Shown here one piece after another: positions 1 through 8,966 of a stretch of 64,000 bases of DNA. Source of the DNA: Streptomyces sp. NBC_00433. Lineage in GTDB: Bacteria; Actinomycetota; Actinomycetes; Streptomycetales; Streptomycetaceae. The stretch covers positions 8,737,501 through 8,801,500 of the forward strand of contig CP107926.1 of assembly GCA_036015235.1 (NCBI GenBank), given 5' to 3'. The translations under genes and the position numbers were made by a program. The number at the start of each line of letters is the position of its first letter. The first letter of the stretch is position 1. The notes below the pieces were generated by a model that worked only from the letters and a program-made list of their open reading frames with translations, was not told where the DNA came from and did no database searches.

Positions 1-1229
1 ACGCGGCGGCGCAGGTCCTGGAAGGCGGTGTAGTTGGCGATCGCCTCGATCCGGCCGGGCGGCGCGGACCGTACCGCCTCGTCGAGGTTGGCGCAGACCT
101 TGAACTGCAGGCCGGCCACCTCCAGCCGGACCGCCAGGTCGAGCTTGCGGTCGCCGATCACCATGATCGGGTGCCCGGCCAGCCGAGGGTAGTCCACGTC
201 CCACAGCCAGGAGGTGTCGGTGCCGTCGGCGCCGCGCGCGTTCACCGAGAGGATCACCGGGGTGGGCGGGCCGTCGATCAGCGAGAAGGTCTCCAGCCAG
301 CCCGCCGGGTTCTTCGCCAGCAGCAGCCGCAGGTCGCGCTGCAGGAAGGACACCACGTCGTAGCGCCCGGCGACCGCCTGCACCTTGAACATCCGCTCCA
401 GCGCGACCTTGGGGTCGATGCCGAAGGCGGCGGCCACCGCGGCGGACACGGCCGCGTTGGACTTGTTGGCCCGGCCGGGCAGTTGGAGGTGGATCGGCCA
501 GGCGACGCCGTAGGGGTCGATGACGTGGTCGCCGGACAGCGCCCAGGTCGGGGTGGGGCGGCGGAAGCCGCACTCGCCGCAGTACCAGTCGTCGTCCGGG
601 CGCTGCAGCACACCGCCGCAGGACGGGCAGGACCAGGCGTCGTCCTTCCACGACTGGCCGGCCGCCACCCACACCACGGTGGGGCTGGAGGAGGCGGCCC
701 AGGTGATGAGCGGGTCGTCCGCGTTGGCGATGATGATCGCCTCGGAGCCGGCCAGGCCCTCGCGCCACTTCTCGGCGAGCATCCTGGTCTCCGCGGCCCG
801 GTCGAGCTGGTCGCGCGACAGGTTCAGCAGCGCGATGGCCTTGGGGGCGACGTCCCTGGCGACACCGGCCAGGTACTTCTCGTCCACCTCGATCACGCCG
901 AAGCGGGCGTCGGAGCCGCCGGCCAGCGCGGAGGTGATACCGGCGGGCATGTTGGCACCGAGCGCGTTGGAGACCACCGGGCCGCCGGCCCGCAGCGCCT
1001 CGGCGAGCAGCCGGGTGGTGGTCGTCTTGCCGTTGGTGGCGGACACCAGCACCACGTCGAGGTGCCGGGCGAGCCTGGCCAGCAGGTCGGGGTCGAAGCG
1101 CAGCGCGACCTTGCCGCCGATCACCGACCCGCTGCCCTTGCCCGCCGCGCGGGAAACCGCCGCCGCCGCCCTGCCCGCCGTCACGGCCAGCTTCGCCCGT
1201 GGCGACAGCGGCTCCGAATTGCCTGCCAT
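1..1229 (-). CDS. murT: MurT-like lipid II isoglutaminyl synthase subunit (3' end cut by window edge)
   Basis: Mur-ligase-fold protein. With GatD, MurT amidates the D-Glu of lipid II in the cytoplasm. Visible: an ATP-binding NGKTTT motif at residues 66-71, a VIEVDE segment near 112-117, an NADDP segment near 169-173, and a four-cysteine zinc ribbon (C201, C204, C217, C220). The ribbon inside a Mur ligase distinguishes MurT from MurC-F. About 409 residues are present, close to the full family length of 410-420, so only the C-terminal tail is missing. The start is the ATG at 1229. A gatD partner would be expected just beyond the left edge. Identity rests on the ligase motif plus the Cys4 ribbon. 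Confidence 0.88.
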   Translation of the reverse strand, partial: MAGNSEPLSPRAKLAVTAGRAAAAVSRAAGKGSGSVIGGKVALRFDPDLLARLARHLDVVLVSATNGKTTTTRLLAEALRAGGPVVSNALGANMPAGITSALAGGSDARFGVIEVDEKYLAGVARDVAPKAIALLNLSRDQLDRAAETRMLAEKWREGLAGSEAIIIANADDPLITWAASSSPTVVWVAAGQSWKDDAWSCPSCGGVLQRPDDDWYCGECGFRRPTPTWALSGDHVIDPYGVAWPIHLQLPGRANKSNAAVSAAVAAAFGIDPKVALERMFKVQAVAGRYDVVSFLQRDLRLLLAKNPAGWLETFSLIDGPPTPVILSVNARGADGTDTSWLWDVDYPRLAGHPIMVIGDRKLDLAVRLEVAGLQFKVCANLDEAVRSAPPGRIEAIANYTAFQDLRRR

Positions 1230-1422
1230 CGTCTGCTTCCTCCTCGACTCCGGCCGCGATGCCGCCTGCGGCGGCCGGGTTTTCCGTCCCCCGGGCGGCC
1301 GCTGCGGCGGCCGGCAAGTTCCGGTCGAGGTCAGCCTATCGACTCCGGGCCGCGGAAGGGCACCGCGGCGCCTGCCGGCGCCCCGGTGGCCACCCTGCCC
1401 GGCCGCCCGCCGCGGCCCGCGG

Positions 1423-2064
1423 TCACAGCCCCCGGCTGCCCGCCCGGTCGCCGGTCTCGGCGAGGCGTCCCCACAGCAGGTCGGCGAGGTGGCGTACCAG
1501 CAGGTCCCGCGACAGCGGGCGCTCGCCGAGCCACCAGTCGCCGGCCGCGTACATCATCCCGACGATGCCGTGCCCCCAGACCCGGGCCACCTGGCGGGTG
1601 TCGGGGCCGAGGTCGAGGCGCTCGGCTATCACCTCGCCGAGGTCCTCGCCCATCCGGCGGAGCAGCGGTACGGAGTGCCGTCCGACGTCGAAGCCCTTCT
1701 CGTCGGAGGGGGTCTCGGCGGGGTGCATCAGGAAGCGGTAGACCTGCGGGCGGGTCTCGATGGCCGAGAGGTAGGCGTGCAGCGTCGCCTCGACCCGGTC
1801 CCTGCGGTCGCCGGGGGAGTCCAGTGCGGTGCGCAGGGTGGCCAGCAGGGCGTCGGTGTGCCGCTTGGCCAGCGCCCGGTACAGGCCGCTCTTGTCGCCG
1901 AAGTGCCGGTAGAGGATGGGCTTGGTGATCCCGGCCTCGGCCGCGATGGCGTTCATCGACGCCTCGGGGCCGTCCCGCAGCACCACGCGCTCGGCGGCTT
2001 CGAGCAGTTCGGTACGCCGCCGCTGCGTGGCCGCCCGCTGGTCCTCGCGCTGGCCGGTCTCCAC
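1423..2064 (-). CDS. TetR family transcriptional regulator
   Basis: 213-residue TetR-type repressor. The helix-turn-helix lies near residues 36-61 (AEAGITKPILYRHFGDK) and is followed by a helical ligand-binding domain. I chose the GTG at 2064 because GGGAGG sits just upstream; longer readings have no ribosome site. It is divergent from the acyl-CoA dehydrogenase at 2212, and a perfect palindrome lies between them. It therefore probably represses itself and that gene in response to a fatty acyl or related ligand. The regulated pathway is inference. Confidence 0.88.
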   Translation of the reverse strand: METGQREDQRAATQRRRTELLEAAERVVLRDGPEASMNAIAAEAGITKPILYRHFGDKSGLYRALAKRHTDALLATLRTALDSPGDRRDRVEATLHAYLSAIETRPQVYRFLMHPAETPSDEKGFDVGRHSVPLLRRMGEDLGEVIAERLDLGPDTRQVARVWGHGIVGMMYAAGDWWLGERPLSRDLLVRHLADLLWGRLAETGDRAGSRGL

Positions 2065-2163
2065 CGCGCCTCCCGCTTGTTCGATTGCCGGTGGTCTGCG
2101 CAACGTAACACCCCCGGCTCGGGCGCTCACGCGGAGTTTGGCGAGTTGACATCGCTTACCCGA

Positions 2164-2185
2164 CGGTAACAGACTGCTGTTACCG
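2164..2185. promoter_or_regulatory. TetR-type operator in divergent promoter
   Basis: Perfect inverted repeat CGGTAACAG-N4-CTGTTACCG between the TetR gene and the acyl-CoA dehydrogenase. A TTGACA at 2146-2151 lies upstream, so the -10 region of the rightward promoter would fall inside the palindrome. This fits repression by the neighbouring TetR protein. Confidence 0.7.
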
Positions 2186-2211
2186 CAAGTAACTAGCATG
2201 TGGAGGGGACG

Positions 2212-3468
2212 ATGGGCGACTTCACGCTCGATCTCAACGATGACCAGCGGTCGGTGCGCGACTGGATCCACGGCTTCGCCGCCGACGTGATGCGCCCGGC
2301 CGCGGCCGAATGGGACGAACGCGAGGAGACCCCGTGGCCCATCATCCAGGAGGCGGCCAAGATCGGCCTGTACTCGCTGGACTTCTACGCCCAGCAGTTC
2401 TTCGACCCGACCGGTCTCGGCATCCCCGTGACGATGGAGGAGCTGTTCTGGGGTGACGCCGGCATCGCCCTGTCCATCGTCGGCACCGGCCTGGCCGCGG
2501 TCGGCGTGCTGGCCAACGGGACCGAGGAGCAGATCGGCACCTGGGTCCCGCAGATGTACGGCGACGCCGACGACGTCAAGCTCGCCGCCTTCTGCTCCTC
2601 CGAGCCCGACGCCGGCTCCGACGTGGGCGCCATGCGCACCCGCGCGGTCCATGACGAGGCCACCGGGGAGTGGGTGCTCAACGGCACCAAGACCTGGGCC
2701 ACCAACGGCGGTATCGCGAACGTGCACGTCGTCGTCGCGGTGGTCGACCCCGACCTCGGCACCCGGGGCCACGCGTCCTTCATCGTGCCGCCCGGCACCC
2801 CGGGCCTGTCGCAGGGCCAGAAGTTCAAGAAGCACGGCATCCGCGCCTCGCACACCGCCGAGGTGGTCCTGGAGGACGTCCGGATCCCCGGTGACTGCCT
2901 GCTCGGCGGCAAGGACAAGCTCGACGAGCGGCTGGCCCGGGTCCGCGAGCGCGCGGCGGCCGGCGGCGGCGTGGGGGAATCCCCGGCCGAAGGCCGGGGG
3001 AGGGTGAAGAACGCGGCGATGGCCACCTTCGAGGCCTCCCGGCCCGCGGTCGGCGCGATGGCGGTGGGCACCGCCAGGGCCGCCTACGAGTACGCCCTCG
3101 AATACGCCACCGGGCGCGAGCAGTTCGGCCGCCCGATCATCGACAACCAGGGCGTCGCCTTCCAGCTCGCCGACATGCGCACGCAGATCGACGCGGCCCG
3201 GCTGCTGGTGTGGCGGGCGTCCTGGATGGCGACCGCGGGCAAGCCCTTCACCTCCGCCGAGGGGTCGATGTCCAAGCTCTTCGCCAGCGAGACCGCCAAG
3301 AAGGTCACCGCCCAGGCCGTCCAGATCCTCGGCGGCAACGGCTACACCCGCGAATACCCGGTCGAGCGCATGCACCGCGACAGCGCCATCTACACGATCT
3401 TCGAGGGCACCAGCGAGATCCAGCGGCTGGTGATCGCCAGGACGCTGTCCGGCGTCCCGATCCGCTGA
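2212..3468 (+). CDS. Acyl-CoA dehydrogenase
   Basis: 418-residue FAD-dependent acyl-CoA dehydrogenase that introduces the alpha-beta double bond in an acyl-CoA thioester. Visible: the flavin-contacting segment near residues 125-140 (FCSSEPDAGSD), TKTWATNGG, and the C-terminal block QILGGNGYTREYPVERMHRD followed by IFEGTSEIQ. The glutamate at the FEGTSE position is the usual catalytic base area in short-chain family members. The start is ATG 2212, behind GGAGGGG; a GTG four codons earlier overlaps that ribosome site. A short insertion near residues 245-265 (GGGVGESPAEGRGR) is unusual. Likely controlled by the adjacent TetR. Confidence 0.9.
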   Translation: MGDFTLDLNDDQRSVRDWIHGFAADVMRPAAAEWDEREETPWPIIQEAAKIGLYSLDFYAQQFFDPTGLGIPVTMEELFWGDAGIALSIVGTGLAAVGVLANGTEEQIGTWVPQMYGDADDVKLAAFCSSEPDAGSDVGAMRTRAVHDEATGEWVLNGTKTWATNGGIANVHVVVAVVDPDLGTRGHASFIVPPGTPGLSQGQKFKKHGIRASHTAEVVLEDVRIPGDCLLGGKDKLDERLARVRERAAAGGGVGESPAEGRGRVKNAAMATFEASRPAVGAMAVGTARAAYEYALEYATGREQFGRPIIDNQGVAFQLADMRTQIDAARLLVWRASWMATAGKPFTSAEGSMSKLFASETAKKVTAQAVQILGGNGYTREYPVERMHRDSAIYTIFEGTSEIQRLVIARTLSGVPIR

Positions 3469-3520
3469 CCCCGGCGCGGCCCGCCGGCGCCCCGGCCGGG
3501 TGCGGCGGGCCGCGCGGCCG

Positions 3521-3673
3521 TCACTTGTCGTTGCCGTAGCCGCGCAGCAGGAACCAGGCCATGAGCGCCACACCGACCACCGTGGCGACGATGACCGTAC
3601 GCATCACCGGCCCCGGTCCCGCCGAGTCCGACATCGCCAGGTTCGTCACGTCATGGATCGCGCCGATGTGCAT
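3521..3673 (-). CDS. Small single-pass membrane protein
   Basis: 50-residue protein with a hydrophilic N-terminus and one transmembrane helix (TVIVATVVGVALMAWFLLRG, residues 26-45), ending GNDK. The start is ATG 3673, with GAAGGAG upstream; a longer in-frame ATG lacks a ribosome site. Similar tiny proteins are common in Streptomyces without a known role. It stands alone between two unrelated genes. Confidence 0.6.
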   Translation of the reverse strand: MHIGAIHDVTNLAMSDSAGPGPVMRTVIVATVVGVALMAWFLLRGYGNDK

Positions 3674-3754
3674 GGGAAGGCTCCTTCTGGTCCGGCCCAC
3701 CACCCTAGACCCCCGCCCCGGCCGCCGGCCGGGGGCACCCCCGTGCCGCGCCGA

Positions 3755-5857
3755 CTATCGCGGCGCGGGCCCCGCCGCGCCGTCCGCCGGGTGGCGCCGG
3801 CCCGCCGACCTGGGGCGCAGCGCCTCGGCCAGCTCGTCCAGCGTGTCGACGAGCAGCTCGGCGCCGCGGCGTACGACCCGGTCGCCCGCCGGGTCCGACG
3901 GCCAGCCGCCCAGCTCGGCGCGCAGCGCCTTCCAGTCCGGCGCCCTGCGCGCCCTGACCTCGCCGGCCGCCGCCTCGGTGGTCTTCCGCAGCGCCGCCGC
4001 GAAGACCGCCGCCTCCGGCACCGGCGCCGCGTCCTTGGACGGCTGGTGCGCCTCCATCACCAGTCCCACCCGGCCCACCGCCGACAGCGCTGCGTCCGCG
4101 TCCCGCACGGCGCTGCGCGACAGGCCGCGGTGCCGCACCGGCTCCGCGTCGGCCCTGGTCACGGCCTGGTCCCAGGCGGCGCCGGCGGCCCGCAGGTCGA
4201 GCAGCGCCCGGCGCACCGCACCGGGACGCCGCCGCGACGGATCGGCGTGCGCCTCCATCACCGCCGCCGCATAGCCGGCCGTCGCCTCGATCCACTCCGC
4301 CAGCCGGTCCCGCAGCCGCGGCGTCTCCCACGCCGGGAAGACCGCGTAGGCCGCCATCGCCAGCAGCCCGCCCAGCAGCGTCAGCAGCACCCGGTCGCGC
4401 ACCGTCTGCTCCAGCTGTGTACCGCCCATGCCGAGCAGGAAGACCACATAGGCGCCCACGCAGGCCTGCGCGACCACGTAACCGCTGCGCATCAGCAGAT
4501 ACATCAGCCCGATGCTGACCACCGCGAGCGCCGCGAAGGCATCGGTGCCGGGGTGCGCGACCTGGGTGATCGCGGTGGCCAGCGCGACACCCACCAGCGA
4601 CCCGGCGAAGCGCGCCACCCCGCGCTCGTAGGTCTGCGTGAAGTCCGGCCGCATCACCATCACCGCCGCCAGCGGCGCCCAGTAGCCGTGCCCCAGCGGC
4701 AGCGCGGTGCCCAGCAGATAGCCGACCGCGGACACCGCGGAGACCCGCAGCGCGTGCCGGAAGACCGGCGCGTCCCAGCGCACCTGGCGGCGTACCGTAC
4801 GCACCGCGGTCGGCAGCAGCTCGCCCACCGACGGGCGCAGCAGCAGCGCGGTGCCCGTCGCGTCGGAGGGCCCCGAGCCCTCCGCCCGCTCCACGGCCGC
4901 GCTCAGCAGCGACACCAGCCGGGTCGCCGACCTGCGGGCGGCGCCGGTCAGGTCCGCGCCCGGAGCGTCGGCCCGCAGCAGCGAGTCGGCCCGCTCCGGC
5001 ACCCTTACCGCGTCGCCGTTCCTGATGGCCCTGGCCACCGCGTCCAGCACGGTCGCCGCCACCGCGAGCACCTCGCGCGCCCGGTCGCGCTCCGGGCCCT
5101 CGGCCGCGGCGCCCACCGTCGGGTCGGCCAGCGACGCGAGCACCGGGCGGATCCGCTCGGCCAGCACCCGGTTTCCGTGCAGCTCCTCGGGCCGCCGCCT
5201 GGCCTGCCGCGCGGTCACCACGGCCGCGCTGCGGGCGGCCATCAGCGCCGCGGCGTCGAAGGGCGCCGTCGGGTCCTGCCGCAGCCGCCGTGCGTAGTCC
5301 GCCTCGGCCGCGAAGGCGTCGGCCAGCGCGTCGCGCTGCGCGCCCCAGCGGCGGATCGGGAAGACCACGATCAGGGCCGCCTGGACCAGTGCGCCGAGCC
5401 CGACGAGCGCCGCGTGGTGCAACGCGCTGAGCATCGAGGTCGGCAGAGTGACCGTCACCAGCATCACCGCGACCGTCAGCGAGGCGACCATCCCGGTGGT
5501 CGGGCCGAGCGCCCACGCCATCCCCGCGGCGAAGGCCCACACCGTGAGCAGCACGACGAAGAGCACCAGGTGCGACACGGCCAGATATCCCAGGAAGGTG
5601 CTCACCGCCAGCCCCGCGCCGGCGGCCAGTGCCAGCACCGGGCGCGGCCGCCAGCTGCGCTGGAAGGTCGCCACCCCGGCGGCGAAGGCCCCGAAGGCCG
5701 AGGAGGCCGCGACCGGCGGCGACCACAGCCACAGCGCCAGCGCGACCACGATCGCCACCCCGCCGGCCGCGCGCAGCGCCACCAGCGGCTCAAGACGGGT
5801 CCGCTCCACCCGCAGGCCGGACCTCGCGGTCTCCCGCAGCGCACGCAACCACGTCAT
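3755..5857 (-). CDS. FUSC family membrane protein
   Basis: About 700 residues with two blocks of hydrophobic helices (roughly residues 25-170 and 380-520) separated by cytoplasmic regions. This is the duplicated layout of FUSC/aromatic-acid-exporter-like proteins. Typical segments include GYLLGTALPLGHGYWAPLAA followed by VMRPDF, and VGVALATAITQVAHPG. The family exports aromatic or toxic organic acids in Gram-negative bacteria; the role in actinomycetes is unclear. The ATG at 5857 fits the first helix better than an upstream in-frame ATG at 6007, though its ribosome site is weak. Confidence 0.85.
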   Translation of the reverse strand: MTWLRALRETARSGLRVERTRLEPLVALRAAGGVAIVVALALWLWSPPVAASSAFGAFAAGVATFQRSWRPRPVLALAAGAGLAVSTFLGYLAVSHLVLFVVLLTVWAFAAGMAWALGPTTGMVASLTVAVMLVTVTLPTSMLSALHHAALVGLGALVQAALIVVFPIRRWGAQRDALADAFAAEADYARRLRQDPTAPFDAAALMAARSAAVVTARQARRRPEELHGNRVLAERIRPVLASLADPTVGAAAEGPERDRAREVLAVAATVLDAVARAIRNGDAVRVPERADSLLRADAPGADLTGAARRSATRLVSLLSAAVERAEGSGPSDATGTALLLRPSVGELLPTAVRTVRRQVRWDAPVFRHALRVSAVSAVGYLLGTALPLGHGYWAPLAAVMVMRPDFTQTYERGVARFAGSLVGVALATAITQVAHPGTDAFAALAVVSIGLMYLLMRSGYVVAQACVGAYVVFLLGMGGTQLEQTVRDRVLLTLLGGLLAMAAYAVFPAWETPRLRDRLAEWIEATAGYAAAVMEAHADPSRRRPGAVRRALLDLRAAGAAWDQAVTRADAEPVRHRGLSRSAVRDADAALSAVGRVGLVMEAHQPSKDAAPVPEAAVFAAALRKTTEAAAGEVRARRAPDWKALRAELGGWPSDPAGDRVVRRGAELLVDTLDELAEALRPRSAGRRHPADGAAGPAPR

Positions 5858-6241
5858 GGTGCAGAGAATAGGCAGAAGGACGAACCGCGGGGCGGCTGCG
5901 AAATGCCTCGGACCAGCAGATACGGGACACGCCCAGGCCGTGGGGTGACGAGGCGCACTCCCGGGCCCGCCCCGACCCTCACACCACGAGGCCGCCGTCT
6001 GCTTCAATGGGGGACATGGCCAGCACTACTGACACCGGGACAGGTCGCAGCGACCTCGAGCCCTTCTGGCCGTCCCGGCAGGAGCACCACTTCGACCGCT
6101 GGTGTTGCCGCGCGATCCCCGCGCGGACCTGCGTCACTCGCTGACCTGCCGGCAGCCCGTCGCCCCCTCGGGGCGCTCTGCGGCGGCAACCGGTCCCGCG
6201 CACAACGGAGTCCCACGACCCTTCGCGCGAAAGAGCCGACC
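5858..6241. other. 384-bp divergent intergenic region with one small candidate ORF
   Basis: Separates the FUSC gene from the winged-helix gene and must hold both promoters. The only coding candidate is 6016..6144 (next entry). No clear palindromic operator was found. Confidence 0.5.
6016..6144 (+). CDS. Candidate small protein or leader peptide (42 aa)
   Basis: ATG-to-TGA frame of 42 codons with a low-complexity N-terminus and a Cys/His/Arg-rich second half (SRQEHHFDRWCCRAIP). The density of H, C and W is unlike random GC-rich frames. It lies about 100 bp upstream of the winged-helix gene, so it could be a regulatory leader. An in-frame ATG lies three codons earlier. No good ribosome site is visible and I recognise no family. 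Confidence 0.3.
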   Translation: MASTTDTGTGRSDLEPFWPSRQEHHFDRWCCRAIPARTCVTR

Positions 6242-6826
6242 ATGTCGAACCTGCCTTCCGTCACCGCCCTGCCCGCACACTCCGCGGCCGCCGCCCACCG
6301 GCAGCGGTTGCGCGCGGTACGCCCCGACGAGGTGCCGCCCGCCCCTGACTTCCTGCCGCCCGGCGCCACCTGGCTGCCCGCGCCCGGCCACGTGCTGCCC
6401 GCGGTCGCCGGGGGCGCCCCGATGGTCGGCTACCTGGTGCTGGTGCCCGCGGAGCCCGGCGCGTCGGTGCCGCCGCCCGCCGTCGACCTGCCCCCGGCCC
6501 CCGCCGCCGGGGTGCGGATCGACGAGGACCGGCGCACCGCCGCGGTCGACGACCGCCAGCTCGACCTGACCTACCTGGAGTTCGAACTGCTGGCCCATCT
6601 GGTGGCCCACCCGCACCGGGTGCACTCCCGCGACCAACTGGTCACCACCGTCTGGGGGTACGGCCACGTCGGGGACGGCCGCACCGTCGACGTGCACATC
6701 GCCCGGCTGCGCCGCAAGCTCGGCGCCGACCACCGCGGCAGCATCGTGACCGTGCGCAGGGTCGGCTACAAGTACGCCCCCGCGCAGGGCGACCGGTCGC
6801 AGCAGGGGGCTACGGCACGACGGTGA
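6242..6826 (+). CDS. Winged helix-turn-helix (OmpR/PhoB-type) DNA-binding protein
   Basis: 194 residues with no receiver domain. The Pro/Ala-rich first half is followed by a C-terminal trans_reg_C winged helix. Diagnostic segments are LTYLEFELLAHLVAHPHRV, VWGYGHVGDGRTVDVHIARL and VTVRRVGYKY. Without a phosphoacceptor, regulation is not by classical phosphotransfer. The ATG at 6242 is the natural start. Its last 17 bases overlap the convergent stress-protein gene. Target genes are unknown. Confidence 0.85.
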   Translation: MSNLPSVTALPAHSAAAAHRQRLRAVRPDEVPPAPDFLPPGATWLPAPGHVLPAVAGGAPMVGYLVLVPAEPGASVPPPAVDLPPAPAAGVRIDEDRRTAAVDDRQLDLTYLEFELLAHLVAHPHRVHSRDQLVTTVWGYGHVGDGRTVDVHIARLRRKLGADHRGSIVTVRRVGYKYAPAQGDRSQQGATARR

Positions 6827-7274
6827 CGGGCCATTTGCCCGCCTTCACCAGCCGGACGGCCACCGAGCCCACCAGCCGGTGGCCGGCCCGCTCCGAGGAG
6901 CCGACCACGACCGCGTCCGCGGTCAGCTGGTCGGCCGCCGCGGCGAGCCCGCCGTAGGGGTCGCCGCGGAAGGTGTGGAATTCCCAGCGCACCTGGAAGG
7001 TCCCGCGCAGCCGCTCCACCGAGGCGCGGATCTCGGCCACCAGCTGCGCGGCGATCCCGGTGTCGACCTCGGAGACCGGGACGCCGAGCGCGGCGCCGCC
7101 GGGCAGGTACGGCTGCACGTAGACCAGGGCGAGCAGCGCGTTCTGCCGACGCGCCAGCCCCGCGGCATACGCGGCGGCGCGCCAGGACGAGTCGGAGCCG
7201 TCCACGCCGGCCACGATCACCTTCGGACCGTCCGTACCGCGTTCGAACCGCGTAGGGGATTTCTGCTCGTCCAC
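6810..7274 (-). CDS. Universal stress protein (UspA family)
   Basis: 154-residue single Usp domain. The N-terminal strand VIVAGVDGSDSSWRAAAYA binds nucleotide in the family, and the C-terminal ATP-type motif appears as VVGSSERAGHRLVGSVAVRL. The usual G-x2-G-x9-G spacing is partly preserved. It overlaps the 3' end of the winged-helix gene by 17 bp tail to tail. The role is presumably stress or starvation adaptation. Confidence 0.88.
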   Translation of the reverse strand: MDEQKSPTRFERGTDGPKVIVAGVDGSDSSWRAAAYAAGLARRQNALLALVYVQPYLPGGAALGVPVSEVDTGIAAQLVAEIRASVERLRGTFQVRWEFHTFRGDPYGGLAAAADQLTADAVVVGSSERAGHRLVGSVAVRLVKAGKWPVTVVP

Positions 7275-7491
7275 CCGGTCAGGCTATCGGCCCGCGGCCT
7301 GCGGTTTCACCCCTGAACACCCAGCGTGCTCACCCCAATGGGTGTATTGCCACGACATGGGCACCTTTGCGGGGCACGCTTTCCGGGAGGAGTGAAACAG
7401 GCAGCGTCCCCGTCGCCCGGCTCGCGCACCACGGTCAGGTCCGCGCCCGTGCTCCGGCCCGCCGCCCACGCCGCTACCGGGGAGGTTTGTG

Positions 7492-8061
7492 ATGCCGAGC
7501 GTGTCCACGAGCGTGTTCGTGTCGAGGCCGGACACCGAGGTCTTCGACTTTCTCGCCGACGCCCGTAATCTCGCCCTGTGGAGCTCCGGGGTGACCTCCG
7601 TCGACGCCGACGCCGTGGTTCCCGGCCGCGACGCCGCGTACCGCTACCGCTACCCGGGCCGGCGCCGGCCGCACCGGCTGGTGTGCGACCACTTCGAACC
7701 CTGCCGCCGCATAGTCTTCCGCGGGCAGCGCATGTGGAGCCCGCTGGGCACCCAGGTGCCTGTCTACGGCTTCGAGCTGATCCCGCACGGCGACGGCACG
7801 CTGGTCCGGCTGTCGGTCACCAGCTGCCTCAGCGCCGCACTGCTGCTCCTCGCCCCGGTCGTCGCGATGGCGTGGCGGCGCGACCTGCCCGCCGACGCCC
7901 GCAAGTTCTGCGACCTGCTCGGCGGCCCCGTGCCCGCGACGGCCCCGCTGCACGGTCCGCCGGCGCCCGCGTCGGGCATTTCCGGCGGTGACACCGAAGT
8001 GCCGGCCGCGACGCCGCTGCGTACCTCACCTGCGCCGGGTGGCTTCGACTACGCTCATTGA
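7492..8061 (+). CDS. SRPBCC (START-like) superfamily protein
   Basis: 189 residues. The first 140 resemble polyketide-cyclase/dehydrase-like SRPBCC folds: a TSVFVSRPDTEVFDFLADA opening, then HFEPCRRIVFRG and YGFELIPHGDGTLVRLSV. A short hydrophobic stretch (AALLLLAPVVAMAW) and a Pro-rich tail follow. The start is ATG 7492 because GGAGG is spaced correctly for it and too close to the overlapping GTG 7489. Ligand unknown. It is distant from the polyketide cluster and is probably unrelated to it. Confidence 0.72.
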   Translation: MPSVSTSVFVSRPDTEVFDFLADARNLALWSSGVTSVDADAVVPGRDAAYRYRYPGRRRPHRLVCDHFEPCRRIVFRGQRMWSPLGTQVPVYGFELIPHGDGTLVRLSVTSCLSAALLLLAPVVAMAWRRDLPADARKFCDLLGGPVPATAPLHGPPAPASGISGGDTEVPAATPLRTSPAPGGFDYAH

Positions 8062-8062
8062 G

Positions 8063-8075
8063 TGTTAAACTAACA
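8063..8075. promoter_or_regulatory. Short palindrome TGTTA-AAC-TAACA
   Basis: Perfect 5-3-5 inverted repeat in an AT-rich island immediately after the SRPBCC gene and about 180 bp before the L,D-transpeptidase. It could be an operator or part of a promoter; nothing assigns a regulator. Confidence 0.3.
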
Positions 8076-8254
8076 ATGTGGCGCGGCGCCCCCGAGCCCG
8101 CCATGCGTGACTGCCCCGGCCTGGTCCCCCCGTCCCGGCCGGGGCTCCCGCATGTCCGGGCCCCCTCCCGCGCCCGGCCGCCGTCCTGCGCGCCCGCGCC
8201 GCCCGTGGCAGGCTGACGACGACCCTCCGTCACCGCCCCGACCAGGAGCCGACG

Positions 8255-8962
8255 TTGCGCACCCCCACCGCCGTCGCGGCCGCCGCCCTCGCGCTGGCCA
8301 CCGCCCTCGGCACCGCCGGCGGCGCCGCGGCCGGCACACCCGCACCGCCGGCCCTCGCCGACACCGGCGGCGGCAGCCAGCTGCTCATCGCCACCGCGCC
8401 CACCGCGGCGGCCACCTCCGGCACGCTCACCTGGTGGCAGCGCGACCACGGCACCTGGCGCGAGGCCGGCGCCGCCGCCGCCCGCTTCGGCAGCCACGGC
8501 CTGACCGAAGGCGCCACCCGCACCCAGGGCACCGGCACCACGCCGACCGGCCTGTACGGGCTCCCGTTCGCCTTCGGCACCGCCGCCGCACCCGCCGGCA
8601 GCACCCTGCCCTACCGGGCCGTCACCGCGTCCTCCTGGTGGTGCGAGGACGCCGCCTCGGCCTCGTACAACCGCTGGGCCGGCCCGCTGCCCGCGGACTG
8701 CCGGGCCGGCGAGTCGGAGCACCTGGCCGACTACCCGACGCAGTACGCGAACGCGGTGGTCATCGACTTCAACTACACCGCGCCGGTCGAAGGCCGCGGC
8801 GCCGGGATCTTCCTGCACGTCAACGGCCGCGCCGCGACCGCCGGTTGCGTGTCGCTGCCGGCGGACGCGTTGACCCGGGTCCTGGCCTGGCTCAGGCCCG
8901 CCGCCCACCCGCACATCGCCATCGGCACCGCCGGCGGCGCGCTGGACGTCGGCCGCTACTGA
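8255..8962 (+). CDS. Secreted L,D-transpeptidase (YkuD) family protein
   Basis: 235 residues. The TTG start at 8255 is preceded by AGGAG at a good distance. An Ala-rich signal peptide (residues 1-27, cleavage near AAAG-TPA) is followed by a YkuD-like catalytic domain. The active-site block IFLHVNGRAATAGCVSLP carries the His and the nucleophile Cys (H-x-n-G-x4-GCV). The family forms 3-3 peptidoglycan crosslinks or attaches proteins outside the membrane. Stand-alone gene. Confidence 0.85.
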   Translation: MRTPTAVAAAALALATALGTAGGAAAGTPAPPALADTGGGSQLLIATAPTAAATSGTLTWWQRDHGTWREAGAAAARFGSHGLTEGATRTQGTGTTPTGLYGLPFAFGTAAAPAGSTLPYRAVTASSWWCEDAASASYNRWAGPLPADCRAGESEHLADYPTQYANAVVIDFNYTAPVEGRGAGIFLHVNGRAATAGCVSLPADALTRVLAWLRPAAHPHIAIGTAGGALDVGRY

Positions 8963-8966
8963 GCCG

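Noticed and set aside
3500-6826. 1108-codon + strand frame
   Set aside because: It lies antisense to the FUSC gene, whose membrane-protein pattern is convincing. Only the last 194 codons, the winged-helix gene, are real.
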